64,000 bases of DNA from Candidatus Acidulidesulfobacter diazotrophicus (GCA_004195025.1 SGBB01000012.1:1-64000); one strand, 5' to 3'; counted from the stretch's first letter, positions 1 through 9,230 are shown. The notes: a model not told the origin generated them from the sequence alone. Program-made: numbers and translations.

Positions 1-127
1 TTATTAAGTTAACTAAAAGGCAGACTTTTTTAGCCGCCTTTATGCGGCTATTATAAATTAATTTGTTTTAAAATAAGGGGTCAATTCTAAATGACGATAG
101 GGGGTCAATTCTATTATACGATTTACA
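1..127 (-). mobile_element. IS21-family insertion sequence, left end (body lies outside the window)
   Basis: Positions 1-127 are the exact reverse complement of 41325-41451, where the same sequence is followed by an istA-type transposase gene. The terminus reads TGTAAATC, so the outer tip is at 127 and the element runs leftward out of the window. Inside are two copies of AGAATTGACCCC, the kind of repeated end motif that IS21 transposases bind. The insertion supplies the stop codon of the gene at 123-917. The window therefore starts inside a repeated element, a common reason for a contig to end. Confidence 0.85.
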
Positions 128-917
128 GATGAAATACCCCATATCTGCCGGATTCCATTTTTTTAATTTCAATCTTAAACTCGGATACTAAAATATCTTT
201 TCTATTTATTATTTCCTTTAGAATTGCGCTCTTTCTTTGTTTGGTCGTTGTTTGAGTTAATATAGATTTTTCATATAAAATCGCTTGAAGGTCTTTATTT
301 AGGACATTGTGAGATAGAGTATAATAAATTAAATCTTTCAATATCGCACTTTCCAGCTTAATTATTTTTTTGACGATTTCATCATCTATGAGAATTTTAA
401 GATCGTAATTTTGAAATTCAAAATATGTTCTGCTGATTTCTATCAAATAGTAATATTTTTCGATATTTAGCCGGTCAAGCCTATCATCATTTATTTTAAT
501 ATTACTAGGCTTAAATTCATTGACATATTGAAACGGCGTGAATATTTTCTTATCGTCGACAGGCGAAGCAAAAAATTTAGTTATAAAAAGTTCCTTTAAC
601 TTTTCAATGATCGTTTCTTTTGAGTATCGTCGGTTTAACGCGTTATATATACTACTGATGGAAAACAAAGCCCTAAAATCTCCAGATTTTGTAAAGGATC
701 TTTTATAATTAAAGATAAAAATAGCATATATAATATCTCTGTGCGCCTGGGTTAAAGTTATATTAGTTTCAATCAATATTTTTAATCCGCTTATATCGAT
801 TATAAAGCTCCGGCCTATGCCTTTTAGGACTTGATTGGGCGTTCTTGTTAGCGGCGCCCAGAAACAGGTCCTGCATTCATTTTTCGTGGTTTGTATCCTG
901 TTCTCTTTGTTTATCAT
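123..917 (-). CDS. Hypothetical protein, 3' end cut by IS21
   Basis: The protein has about 264 residues, is rich in Ile and Lys, and has no motif I can name with confidence. Helical segments in the middle and C-terminal half would be compatible with a plasmid or phage replication or DNA-binding protein, but that is only context, because it follows a DnaB-like helicase gene. I start it at the ATG at 917, five bases after the helicase stop codon and behind a G-rich ribosome site. An in-frame ATG at 929 would overlap that stop. The stop TAA at 123-125 belongs to the inserted IS end, so the native C-terminus is probably lost. Confidence 0.5.
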   Translation of the reverse strand: MINKENRIQTTKNECRTCFWAPLTRTPNQVLKGIGRSFIIDISGLKILIETNITLTQAHRDIIYAIFIFNYKRSFTKSGDFRALFSISSIYNALNRRYSKETIIEKLKELFITKFFASPVDDKKIFTPFQYVNEFKPSNIKINDDRLDRLNIEKYYYLIEISRTYFEFQNYDLKILIDDEIVKKIIKLESAILKDLIYYTLSHNVLNKDLQAILYEKSILTQTTTKQRKSAILKEIINRKDILVSEFKIEIKKMESGRYGVFHL

Positions 918-919
918 AA

Positions 920-2284
920 TTACCCCCATTTTTCCGGATCGTCTATATTTTCGGAGTTAGACGGTTCCGTATAGTTATTATTTTTTGTTTTTATCGAACC
1001 TTTTTTAACGCTACTAATAGTATTAAAAGTATTAAAATCAACTACCTTTTGATACCTCCGCGTAGCGACATCGAAAGTATAAATATTATCTTTAAATGCG
1101 CCGTTTAACCAACTGTCTTTAATATTGAATAGCAACATATATTTTCTGAATTTATCCTTTGCTTTTCGTCCTAAATGCCATTTATTTGTTTTCCTTTCTT
1201 CCTCATCCGCGAAGAATAAGCAGAATCCATAATCTGCGTCATATCCGATATCACCGGATTCTTTAATTCCGTTGACTACAGTCAACGGGTCGGGTGTTTT
1301 TTCCGCACTTATCTTATTCATCCCGTCTTTTGAGATTGAATTTAAAAAATAAATACAGATATTGTCATATTTATTCCTTAAATTATCGAAATCATCAAAT
1401 ATTGTATCGATATAAACAGACAACCCGTTATTTTCCGTTTTATGCGCTTTCTTGTCCTGCGTCCGGTTTGTTCTGACCATTTTTTGTAAATAATCGATTA
1501 CGACAAATATTTTTTTGTCCTAATTATCATCAATAAATCTTTCTATTTTTTGAAAATCAGGTTTAATAGAGTAAAGGATATTGGGGTTGTTAATGTTTTT
1601 AAGGGCGAGTCTTTGGCGGATATGTTTATCGGAGCCTTCGAAATAGCATAATAAAACCATATTATTTTTATCCTGCTTAGCGAAAATATCAGCTATTTCC
1701 GCCATATATTCCGTCTTACCCGTCCCCGTGGCACCGGCCAGAACGCCTATGCTGCCGAATTCAATCGGTATCCCAAACACGTCGATAGGCTCTTTGTTTT
1801 CAATAATGAGATTTATTGCTGGTTGAAATTCTCCATGCCCCCCTTTTCCTGAGTGGGCGATTTTTCCGATAATGTCTATTAATTCCTTATCGCTAATTTT
1901 ATTGGTTCTAAAATCCTCTATTGCCGATATTTTCCGTCTCGATAGTGAATTTTGCTTGACTTTATCCAAATAAATATCGGTCTGTAGTCCGTTCATTTCC
2001 AGTAATTCATAGATTAAATCTTGGTAATCCGAGCCGAGCGTAGCTATCAGGTCGACCTCATTTAAATATTCCGCCATGCCGGAAAGCTCCGTCATCGCCA
2101 CATAAATACTTTTATTTTTAAAGTCGTAAAAATCATCGGCGGTAATGTTTTCTTGCGCTTTCCTTATGTCTTGTAGGCTTAGAATTGCCGATAATAGGGC
2201 TTTTTCGGCGAAAGTATGATTTTGGAAATCGAAAGCTGAATTTGAATTATTAGTCTTAATCGTTAGACACCTCCGCAAACTCAA
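920..2284 (-). pseudogene. DnaB-like replicative helicase with in-frame TAG
   Basis: Two open stretches in one reading frame make a single DnaB-type protein. The first (2284-1520) has the N-terminal helical domain and a Walker A motif GATGTGKTEY. A TAG at 1520-1522 interrupts it, and the frame then continues to 920 without another stop. Right after the TAG comes IFVVIDYLQKM, the Walker B motif typical of DnaB (hydrophobic run, then DYLQ). The total is about 454 codons, normal for the family. The 5' end is uncertain: TTG at 2284 opens the frame, but a GGAGG lies downstream of it and would better suit an ATT at about 2260. An ATG at 1480 could restart a fragment lacking Walker B. The gene is either a nonsense-mutated pseudogene or is read through. 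Confidence 0.75.
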
Positions 2285-2308
2285 ATAAATTCTGCTGTTC
2301 CGGGTGTA

Positions 2309-2773
2309 TTAGCCCTGTCCGGTACGGCGACCTGATAGCCTGGACTGCGGGCTCCGCTCGTCCTGGTCATCGGCCAGGTCGAATAACAGGCCTTTCTCGA
2401 TGCGCTCCGCGGCGTCGTATTCGCTAATTATCCGGGCATTCTCGTCCTCGGACAGGGCGTCCAGGGCAGCTTGTTCTGCGGTTGACCGTTCCGCCGCAAG
2501 TAGAATTGCCAGCGGCTCAGGGCTGCCCCCGGGGATAATATCGTGCAGGGTCGTTTTTTTTCCGCCGTCTGCCGACGGTAAATCAGCGTCCATACTATAT
2601 TCACGGCGATTAAGACTCCGGCGGGCGGCTATTATTATAGATGCTTGCTTTGTTTTTTGTCCGGCGTCCGGCGCCGGTGCCTCGGTGATAGTCAGCAATA
2701 ACCGGTCTATCTCGCCGTATACGGCATTATTTAATGTCCTGTAAGCATTGATATTGCTGACGTCAAGGGTCAT
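2309..2773 (-). CDS. Hypothetical protein, possibly sigma-factor-like, GC-rich
   Basis: The gene is clearly richer in G and C than its neighbours. The middle, with ARRSLNRREYSMDADLP followed by TTLHDIIPGGSPEPLAI, resembles the linker before region 4 of sigma-70 family factors (the SLDAPL...LxDLIPD...SPE pattern), and LDALSEDENARI resembles the start of region 4. This is a weak resemblance. The same frame stays open upstream to about 3040 with no ATG, GTG or TTG before 2773. The true protein may therefore be about 240 residues, with a lost start, a rare start, or a frameshift joining it to the gene at 3028-3285. The start at 2773 is the first usable ATG. Confidence 0.4.
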   Translation of the reverse strand: MTLDVSNINAYRTLNNAVYGEIDRLLLTITEAPAPDAGQKTKQASIIIAARRSLNRREYSMDADLPSADGGKKTTLHDIIPGGSPEPLAILLAAERSTAEQAALDALSEDENARIISEYDAAERIEKGLLFDLADDQDERSPQSRLSGRRTGQG

Positions 2774-3027
2774 CTCGTCGGGATGATTAATGCATTTTTG
2801 AGTAATTTTTTCAAAAATATATTTTTGAATTTCGGGGCGGCGGAGATGCCGGCGATAGGACTTGTTCGGCTTGGGTTTATCTAATAAAGTGTCAAATACA
2901 GCAGGGAGTAGCGATTGCAGGTCGGAATATACGGAGGATACAGGGTCGGGCGGTCCAGCGGGTGGGGCGTTACTTTCTGCCGCTTCAGTCGCTATACTGC
3001 GGCTGAATGATATATAACCGTCCGTAT

Positions 3028-3285
3028 TTATATGATTTTAATCGCTTTTTTTGTTACTACTTTTTTAAAAATTCGCAATAAATTATTAACCGCGGCACGC
3101 TCTATCCTGCGGCGCTTCTCTTTCGGGATTATTGCGTCGAGATCCGGCCGGTCATCCATATAATCGAAAAATTTTCTTAAAATTGGAAATTTTTTAACCA
3201 AAAAAATCTGGAAAATCTCAACTATTGCCAGTAAATCCGGGAAATTTGAATAAACCCAAAAATCAAATTTGGCTGCCGTTTTCAT
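3028..3285 (-). CDS. Small basic hypothetical protein
   Basis: The protein has 85 residues, with an aromatic and hydrophobic N-terminal half and a Lys/Arg-rich C-terminal half (KEKRRRIERAAVNNLL). I recognise no family. AGAGAGG lies close upstream of the ATG. Its 3' end overlaps the open frame that leads into the gene at 2309-2773, so the two may be halves of one frameshifted gene. An A-run at the overlap looks slippery, but the -1 frame meets a stop almost at once. Confidence 0.4.
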   Translation of the reverse strand: MKTAAKFDFWVYSNFPDLLAIVEIFQIFLVKKFPILRKFFDYMDDRPDLDAIIPKEKRRRIERAAVNNLLRIFKKVVTKKAIKII

Positions 3286-3314
3286 TTTTTTTACCTCTCT
3301 TTAAAGTTTAATTT

Positions 3315-3497
3315 TTATTTTTCAATTAAAATTTTATAGGCATTTATATAATTTTTTATAAAATCTCGCAATAGATTAGCTGCCGACCTCCCCTGTATCC
3401 TAAGTATTTCCTTTATTTCTTGTTTTTCTGATACGGTCAATCGTATCATTATTCGTTCCGTTTTTTCCGTTCCGTCTATTATTTTTTTGCGTCCCAT
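3315..3497 (-). CDS. Ribbon-helix-helix (CopG/Arc-like) DNA-binding protein
   Basis: This is a 60-residue protein. Residues 14-52 (ERIMIRLTVSEKQEIKEIL, then a helix ending in FIKNYI) have the strand-helix-helix pattern of plasmid copy-control and MobC/CopG-type repressors. It is the first gene of the leftward group, and the AT-rich region to its right is a likely place for its operator and promoter. Small RHH proteins next to a DnaB-like helicase fit a plasmid or integrative-element replication region. Confidence 0.6.
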   Translation of the reverse strand: MGRKKIIDGTEKTERIMIRLTVSEKQEIKEILRIQGRSAANLLRDFIKNYINAYKILIEK

Positions 3498-3891
3498 TTT
3501 TTTTATTCCTTTTGTTTTAGATTATTTAATTCTTATTATAATTATATCACACTAATAATTAATGTCAACATATATTTTTAATATTTTTTTATTTATTTTT
3601 GACAGATAAGTTTATATTACAGCTATATATTATAAACTTTTAGGACATATATAATTATACCTTTATTTATTATTTTTAGTTGACAAATAAACGCATAAAA
3701 TAAAACTACACGGTAAAATATAACACTATACGGTATTATACGGAAAATATTTTAATGTTTTAGGTTATAAGGATTATATTAAAATCTTTAAAGAGCAGTA
3801 TTTATAAGGGTTATAAGGCGTTGACTTTTTCAAATAATAGGGATAAAGCGGATTTAAAGGGTATTTTTAAGATTGTTTTTTATGGATAGGT

Positions 3892-3916
3892 CTTTTGTCC
3901 GCTTTGCGGACAAAAG
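3892..3916. repeat. Perfect hairpin upstream of promoter
   Basis: CTTTTGTCCGC, loop TTT, GCGGACAAAAG: 11-bp arms with a 3-base loop. It sits two bases before a -35 box and could be an operator or a terminator of upstream transcription. Confidence 0.7.
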
Positions 3917-3918
3917 AA

Positions 3919-3947
3919 TTGACATTTATCTAAATACATAATATTAT
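3919..3947 (+). promoter_or_regulatory. Sigma-70 type promoter of the coiled-coil gene
   Basis: TTGACA at 3919-3924, a 17-base spacer and TATTAT at 3942-3947, followed 43 bases later by the start of the next gene. It is a near-consensus promoter directly beside the 11-bp hairpin. Confidence 0.65.
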
Positions 3948-3990
3948 ATAAATAATAACGGAATAAATAATTTTAAAAGAGGTGCGTAAA

Positions 3991-4299
3991 ATGCCCGCGA
4001 CCGAAAGCATTAAAGAAAACGCCATAAGAAAACTTATCCAGGAACTTATCGTCCCAGATTTAAGCGCAATTAAAAATAAAATTAATATTCTCGAGGAGAG
4101 AATAAATTCTGTTGATGGAAAAATCGATTATAAAATAGACGCCGTAAACAGTAGAATGGATTCCCTTAAAAATGAAACAAACAGTAAAATAGACGCCGTA
4201 AGCGACAAAATAGATTCTCTTAACGACAAAATAGATTTAATGAATAAATACAACGAAAGATTGCTTGATTTTATAATGCACCCCGCCCAAAAACAATAA
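3991..4299 (+). CDS. Small coiled-coil protein with KID repeats
   Basis: This protein of about 102 residues is made largely of heptad-like repeats of the type KIDAVxxxIDSLxxK, a parallel coiled coil. There is no signal peptide or enzymatic motif. I start it at the ATG at 3991, six bases after AGAGGTG; a GTG at 3982 lies inside that ribosome site. It has its own promoter and a terminator hairpin right after it. Similar short coiled-coil proteins occur in phage and plasmid remnants, but the function is unknown. Confidence 0.6.
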   Translation: MPATESIKENAIRKLIQELIVPDLSAIKNKINILEERINSVDGKIDYKIDAVNSRMDSLKNETNSKIDAVSDKIDSLNDKIDLMNKYNERLLDFIMHPAQKQ

Positions 4300-4322
4300 T
4301 CTATTAAAGTTTTTTATAAAAA

Positions 4323-4350
4323 TATAGCGGCCGTCCACGGTGCCGCTATA
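4323..4350 (+). terminator. Terminator-like hairpin
   Basis: TATAGCGGC / GCCGCTATA, 9-bp arms, 24 bases after the coiled-coil gene. There is no long T-run immediately after it, so termination strength is uncertain. Confidence 0.5.
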
Positions 4351-4593
4351 TCCCTACCAGAGGCACTGACTACTTTTTTTATACGCCGATTATCTTATTA
4401 TTTTTATTAATCTTTTTAGTGGTAGAGCAACTGACTAAAAGTCACCGGCTCGGACTATCATAAAATTATAATAAAATTATCAAAAAATCGATATAAATCG
4501 ATATAAAAATATATAAATCAAAAACCTATCAAACATAGAAAGTAAGCCGTGAAGCCGTTAATTTATTCATTTTAAAAATTCATCTAAAATTCA

Positions 4594-4638
4594 CTGTTAA
4601 TCACTGGGTCGATGGTTCGAATCCGTCTCGGGGAGCCA
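4594..4638 (+). tRNA. Displaced 3' half of tRNA-Asn(GTT), attachment-site remnant
   Basis: From the anticodon loop CTGTTAA (anticodon GTT) to CCA at 4636-4638 this is a tRNA 3' half. It has the T-arm GATGG TTCGAAT CCGTC, the acceptor strand TCGGGGA, the discriminator G usual for tRNA-Asn, and an encoded CCA. The 5' half is not upstream; only a weak D-arm-like stretch lies near 4417-4437. Integrative elements that recombine in the anticodon loop leave exactly such a 3' fragment at their far end. That places a mobile element on the left (1-4593) and chromosome on the right. Confidence 0.75.
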
Positions 4639-4727
4639 CTCAAAACCGCAGTAAATAAGCAGTTTCAGCAACATTTCCCTTGACGTATTTATGCATTATT
4701 TTGAATTTTCTATGAATTGTACCCAAA

Positions 4728-5336
4728 CTATGGTTGCATCACTCCGAGCGGCCACACCGTCCTTCCGTAAACTTCGTTTAAAACCTGTGCAAGCCCTGTA
4801 TAAACAGCCGATAATCCGCAAATTATTCCGTCCCAGCCCGCTATAACGGTAATTGAGGAATTGCCGGTTTCCGTAGCGGCGGCAAGAAGAAAAAATAAAA
4901 CAACCAGCGTAAAAAATACGACCTGAAGAGCTTTATTGAGTTTAATCGTTCCTATGAACATAACTAAAGTAAAAATTCCCCACATAATAAAATACGCCGC
5001 CATGCCGCCTTTATCCGTAGCAGGTATCCAGCCCCATTTCGCAAACAATATCAACGCAACCAAGGAAAGCCAAAAAAGCCCGTACGATGTGAAAGCCGTC
5101 GCGCCGAACGTATTTTTCTTTTTCCATTCCTGGGTACCCGCAATAATCTGCGCAATGCCGCCGTAAAAGACGCCCATTGCGAGAATCATGCTTCCAAAAC
5201 TGTAAACGCCGGCGTTCGCCAGGTTTAACAGCACCGTCGTCATGCCGAATCCCAATAAACCGAGCGGAGCAGGGTTTCCGGTTAAGTCCTTAATTTCGAT
5301 AAAAGTTGAAACATTCCCATGTCTTTCTTCTGACAT
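4728..5336 (-). CDS. satP: Acetate uptake transporter, GPR1/FUN34/SatP family
   Basis: This 202-residue membrane protein has the family signature [11 protein letters not shown] near residue 17 and six hydrophobic segments. The length matches bacterial SatP (YaaH). It moves acetate or succinate across the inner membrane with protons. It stands alone next to the tRNA-Asn remnant with no operon partner. Acetate exchange fits the CO dehydrogenase and hydrogenase genes elsewhere in the window. Confidence 0.9.
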   Translation of the reverse strand: MSEERHGNVSTFIEIKDLTGNPAPLGLLGFGMTTVLLNLANAGVYSFGSMILAMGVFYGGIAQIIAGTQEWKKKNTFGATAFTSYGLFWLSLVALILFAKWGWIPATDKGGMAAYFIMWGIFTLVMFIGTIKLNKALQVVFFTLVVLFFLLAAATETGNSSITVIAGWDGIICGLSAVYTGLAQVLNEVYGRTVWPLGVMQP

Positions 5337-5809
5337 AATGCGCCTCCGTTTTAGTAATTAATGTTGCCTGCCTTTTTTTATATTATGCAAATGTTTATTT
5401 TAAGGTCTTAATCCATTATCTGCAATAAATTTTAGATAGAGCTTTTTTAACGGCTTTCATTAAATCTTCGTCTATCGTAGCTGAATTTAAACCAGGCATA
5501 AGTTAGGGAATGCCTCTCCGAGGTTTATTATGGCATAAGATTGCCATAAATACTAATTATAAAAAATACAAAAAGAAATTATGCGCTTGGCAAAGCAATA
5601 TAACTTTAATCCATATTTTTTTATTATATCAGCAATTTTTATTAAAAATCAATAAGTTACTATCCTGCACAAATAATTGTTAATATGTTTCTGGGCCGCA
5701 ACTCAATGTAGCGCATTGTGAAACATTCTGAAGCCGGGACATAAATTATATCGGCAGGCAGGCAATAAAAACGGCGGCGTAAAATAAAGGCATCCGGATT
5801 TTGTCTGAT
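5337..5809. other. Intergenic region, no gene seen
   Basis: These 470 AT-rich bases lie between two minus-strand genes. No RNA gene, repeat or convincing open frame was found. The promoter of satP must lie near its left end, but no clear box stands out. Confidence 0.5.
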
Positions 5810-7072
5810 TTAACGCTTTTCGTACACTGCCAATGAGCTGGTTCTATCCGATTTTTGTTTCTTACTCAAATACATGGCTTTATCCGCATTATTAATCAAT
5901 ACTGCAGGACTGTTCCCGCTGCATTTCCCTGGATACAGGCATATCCCTATGCTGACGCAGACGGATACGGTTTTGCCGGCCCCAATATTTATCGGCTGTC
6001 CTATCGCATATTCTATCTTGGAAAGAATCCTATCTAAATCATCCTCCGTATTTAAATCTTCTATAAGAAAAATAAATTCGTCGCCGCCCAGACGGGTTAG
6101 CATATCCGATTTGCGCAATGCGGTGGAAATCCTTTTAGCTGCGCTTACCAGTACAACATCCCCTGCACCGTGCCCGTAAATGTCGTTTATGGATTTAAAC
6201 CCGTCTAAATCCATAAAGCATACCGCCATAAATTTGCCGCTTCTATCGGTTCTTGCTATTGCCTTTTTTATATATTCTTCGAACAAATGGCGATTAGGCA
6301 GACCTGTTAGTAAATCATAATATGCGGCATTATAAAGCCTTGTAATTTCAATAGAATTGGCGATATAAGAAGTAATCGATGAAAGAATTTTAAAATCCGA
6401 CGTATTATACTGTATACCCTTGAAAGAACAAACATTAATAATTCCTATGACCTTTTCTTTAGTTTTTAGAGGAACGGACATAAATGAATAAGCGGCATTT
6501 TCTTTCTCAAAAATTTCGTTAATAATTTCACCTCTGCCGTTTTTAAAAATCTTGCTGTTGATTTTTTCGATATATTTTTTGTAATAGCTGCACCCGCAAT
6601 CATTTTCGTAAGAGGAAAGGGATTCAAAGGTATTTTTCGTTTCGTTAAAAATTAATATGGAAGCATAATCGAATTCTATAAGCCTTTTAAGTTCATTAAT
6701 AATAAAACCGGCCATATCCTCTGTTTTAGGATGAAGAGAAGCTACATCGTTTATATTGTAAAGCAAATCATGTTCTTTATATTTTTTCAGTATTTCGTCT
6801 GCAAGAGACCTCTGCACCGACCATGTTTCGATAAGGCCGGATATAACCTGCGCCGCATTTTTCGCCACCGGTCCGCCGGATACATGCCCTATCGTTTCTT
6901 CTTCAAGTTTTACGGGAAAAGAATCCCTTTTCCCTGAAGGCTGTTTGCCTGAAATTAAAGTTCCGTCATCGTCAAAAACGGCAATCGGACCGGCGGCAAT
7001 ATTAATAATATTTTCCAGTAAAGCAAAATGTTCTCTTTTTGAAAAAATATTTTTTAGATTTAAATCTTTCAT
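5810..7072 (-). CDS. GAF-domain diguanylate cyclase
   Basis: Starting at the ATG at 7072, seven bases after AGAGGTG, this is a 420-residue cytoplasmic protein. Residues 1-95 form a conserved N-terminal sensory region, about 110-255 a GAF domain, and about 262-415 a GGDEF domain with the intact active site RLGGDEF. It should make cyclic-di-GMP from two GTP. The first 260 residues are clearly paralogous to the N-terminus of the NtrC-like activator at 11732-13549 and share architecture with the HD-GYP protein at 7854-9227. A sigma-54 type promoter lies 100 bases upstream. Confidence 0.88.
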   Translation of the reverse strand: MKDLNLKNIFSKREHFALLENIINIAAGPIAVFDDDGTLISGKQPSGKRDSFPVKLEEETIGHVSGGPVAKNAAQVISGLIETWSVQRSLADEILKKYKEHDLLYNINDVASLHPKTEDMAGFIINELKRLIEFDYASILIFNETKNTFESLSSYENDCGCSYYKKYIEKINSKIFKNGRGEIINEIFEKENAAYSFMSVPLKTKEKVIGIINVCSFKGIQYNTSDFKILSSITSYIANSIEITRLYNAAYYDLLTGLPNRHLFEEYIKKAIARTDRSGKFMAVCFMDLDGFKSINDIYGHGAGDVVLVSAAKRISTALRKSDMLTRLGGDEFIFLIEDLNTEDDLDRILSKIEYAIGQPINIGAGKTVSVCVSIGICLYPGKCSGNSPAVLINNADKAMYLSKKQKSDRTSSLAVYEKR

Positions 7073-7171
7073 GTTTAAGCACCTCTGCGTTTTAAAACAT
7101 CTTATTTTTATGAAATACCCTGCATTTTCCAAAGGCTCTTTTGAGTCTGGCTATTAGATATAGATGTTTAA

Positions 7172-7190
7172 GTTGCAATTTTTATGCCAA
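7172..7190 (-). promoter_or_regulatory. Sigma-54 (-24/-12) promoter of the GAF-GGDEF gene
   Basis: On the minus strand it reads TTGGCAT-AAAAA-TTGCA, matching the TGGCAC-N5-TTGCA consensus with one transition. Transcription would start near 7160 and run into the diguanylate cyclase gene about 90 bases away. Confidence 0.75.
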
Positions 7191-7340
7191 TTTCATAAAT
7201 TAATGGGTGCAGGTGCATTGCTGGTTGTTTGCTCGCATTGTTAATAATTTCCGTAACGGTATGACAATTATTAACGGCAAATTGGGTTGGCATACCAGTA
7301 ACAATGTTGGCAATATTAATACGGCAGATAGTAATATATA

Positions 7341-7718
7341 TTATTTGCCGAATACTATTTCGCGGGCCTTGCTTACAACGTCATCGGGATTAAAGGGCTT
7401 GGTCATATACAGGTCGGCTCCGACTTCGGCGCCTTTTAGCCTGTCCACTTCCTGCCCTTTTGCGGTAAGAAGAATAATATATATATCGGATATTTTAAGA
7501 TTAACTTTTACTTCGTAGCAGACTTCGAATCCGCTCATTTTCGGCATCATTACGTCAAGAAAAACCAAATCGGGCTTATGGCTTTTTATTATTTCAAGAG
7601 CTTCTTCACCGTCTTTTGCAATTAGAAGTTCAACTCCTTCATCTTCCACATCTTCAAGCGTTTGCTCCATAAGCAGCCTTATATGAGGCTCGTCATCGGC
7701 AATAAGTATTTTAGGCAT
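7341..7718 (-). CDS. Stand-alone response regulator receiver (CheY-like)
   Basis: This 125-residue single receiver domain has the acidic pair DDE near residue 8, the phospho-acceptor Asp in LVFLDVMMPKMSGFEV (about residue 53), the conserved Thr in LLTAKG and Lys in YMTKPF. It has no output domain. It lies between a diguanylate cyclase and an HD-GYP phosphodiesterase, downstream of a hybrid histidine kinase, and could relay phosphate from that kinase. Confidence 0.88.
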   Translation of the reverse strand: MPKILIADDEPHIRLLMEQTLEDVEDEGVELLIAKDGEEALEIIKSHKPDLVFLDVMMPKMSGFEVCYEVKVNLKISDIYIILLTAKGQEVDRLKGAEVGADLYMTKPFNPDDVVSKAREIVFGK

Positions 7719-7853
7719 ATTTTTCTCCGTACTGCAGGAATTAATATTAACACTAACACGGTAAAAATTATAACTATTCCGCTATGTTTTTATATTATAA
7801 TATATTATATTGCAATGCAATATAAAAATTATTTTTTTTATATTGCCGCAGGC

Positions 7854-9227
7854 TTATTTTTCTTTAATATCCGGAAAAGCTTCGATAAACGCATCGACTA
7901 TTGCGGGGTCGAATTGGGTACCCGAACATTTTTTAAGTTCGCTAAAGGCTGCATCGTACGAAAGCCCCTTTCTATATGGCCTGTCGGTAGTCATTGCGTC
8001 AAAAGTATCGGCAACAGCAATTATTTTTGCCATTAAATCTATATCGCCGCCGCCTAACCCTTCGGGATAACCCTTTCCGTCATATCTTTCGTGGTGATAT
8101 TTAACTCCCGGTATAATATGATTCAACTGCTTAATGTTTTTTAGTATTTTTTCACCGAGAAGAGTATGGCTTTTTATTATTTCAAACTCCTCATCGGTTA
8201 ATTTGCCTGGTTTCAAAAGAACGGAATCGCTTATCCCTATTTTTCCTATATCGTGAAGTATAGAGGAAAGTTTTAACGTCTCTAATTCTTCCCCGGATAT
8301 TCCAAGATTCCCTCCTATTGCCAAACTATAATCCATAACCCTTCTTGTATGGTCGCCCGTGTAGTTATCCCTCATTTCTATTGTTTCCGCCAAAGTATAG
8401 ACCGTCGATATAAATGTTTCCTGCAAGTTCTGAAGGAGTTTGCCGTTTTCGATAAAAGCCGCCACCTGGGAACTAAAAACCATTAATAGTTTTAAATTCT
8501 CAGATGTATATGCTATCGGATTTTCCTTGATTAAATATATGGCGCCAGTCACCCTGTTTTGTATCCTTAAAGGAGCGCATAAAACGGAACCGGTTCTTCT
8601 GGGCAATATCCTTGCCAACTCAACATCCGTAGATAGGTCGTTTACTATCTCCGCCCTGCCCGAAAGAATAACGCGTTCCGGTATAATTGCGTCTTCCGGT
8701 TTTAACGGCGCATATTTTGCCGCATCTGCGCCGAATTTAAAAACAACTTCGAGCAAACCCGTATTTTCATTTTTTAATATTATTAAAATTGAATCGGCGT
8801 TTAACAATTCGCTTATCTGCGTTGAAGTAAGCATGGCCATATCATTAAAATCTTTGCGGATATTTATGTTTTCGGCAAAATCGTAAAAAAGATTTATTTC
8901 TCTATACTTGCTTAAAAGTTCGCTCGTTAAATCTCTTTTATCGGACTCGATTTCTGCTACGCAGTCAATAATGGAAGCGACTAACGAGCATCCCTCGTTT
9001 CCTTTGACAAATCCTATCTGCTCGTCTCCACCTGCGTTTATCGGGTAGATAACCATACTATTGCTGCTGTTTCCAAATTCGCCGTCCCGTCCGATATCGG
9101 CTATAATATTATCGCCGGCATCGGTTATTAATATTCTGATATTTAACCGCGCCGACATATCGTTTAAAATTTTTGCGGTATTCTTACGCGATATAATTTT
9201 TTTTAAAAAAGGATTAGGGTTTTTCAT
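7854..9227 (-). CDS. GAF-HD-GYP cyclic-di-GMP phosphodiesterase
   Basis: The protein has 457 residues. After a sensory N-terminus and a GAF domain (about 125-270) comes a complete HD-GYP domain (about 275-455). It has the HD motif in SSILHDIGKIG, then HTLLGEK, then HHERYDGKGYPEGL, which together hold the metal ligands and the GYP triplet. It should hydrolyse cyclic-di-GMP. The gene ends 3 bases before the hybrid kinase gene begins its 3' end, so the two are co-transcribed (kinase first). Its N-terminal module resembles those of the GGDEF protein and the NtrC-like activator. Confidence 0.88.
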   Translation of the reverse strand: MKNPNPFLKKIISRKNTAKILNDMSARLNIRILITDAGDNIIADIGRDGEFGNSSNSMVIYPINAGGDEQIGFVKGNEGCSLVASIIDCVAEIESDKRDLTSELLSKYREINLFYDFAENINIRKDFNDMAMLTSTQISELLNADSILIILKNENTGLLEVVFKFGADAAKYAPLKPEDAIIPERVILSGRAEIVNDLSTDVELARILPRRTGSVLCAPLRIQNRVTGAIYLIKENPIAYTSENLKLLMVFSSQVAAFIENGKLLQNLQETFISTVYTLAETIEMRDNYTGDHTRRVMDYSLAIGGNLGISGEELETLKLSSILHDIGKIGISDSVLLKPGKLTDEEFEIIKSHTLLGEKILKNIKQLNHIIPGVKYHHERYDGKGYPEGLGGGDIDLMAKIIAVADTFDAMTTDRPYRKGLSYDAAFSELKKCSGTQFDPAIVDAFIEAFPDIKEK

Positions 9228-9230
9228 TTT

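Larger units (their letters stand above)
3498..3981. promoter_or_regulatory. Divergent AT-rich intergenic region, possible origin or control region
   Basis: This 480-base stretch has no gene. It lies between the leftward RHH/helicase genes and the rightward coiled-coil gene. Around 3705-3745 a short motif (ACACGGTA, CTATACGGTA, TTATACGG) recurs about every 15-20 bases, which could be iterons. A perfect 11-bp hairpin lies at 3892-3916 and a strong rightward promoter at 3919-3947. An origin of replication is plausible from context but not shown. Confidence 0.35.

Noticed and set aside
3028-3060. Programmed -1 frameshift at an A-run joining 3028-3285 to the GC-rich frame
   Set aside because: After slipping on the A-run the -1 frame reaches a TAA two codons later, before the open stretch, so slippage there cannot join the two.
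4414-4441. 5' half of the tRNA-Asn gene (AGTGGTAGAGCA and following)
   Set aside because: It resembles a D-arm and anticodon 5' strand, but no acceptor strand matching TCGGGGA precedes it, so I do not call a split tRNA.
7205-7335. Possible structured RNA or riboswitch between the cyclase and response regulator genes
   Set aside because: Some short inverted repeats occur, but no known riboswitch core, including the cyclic-di-GMP classes, could be recognised.
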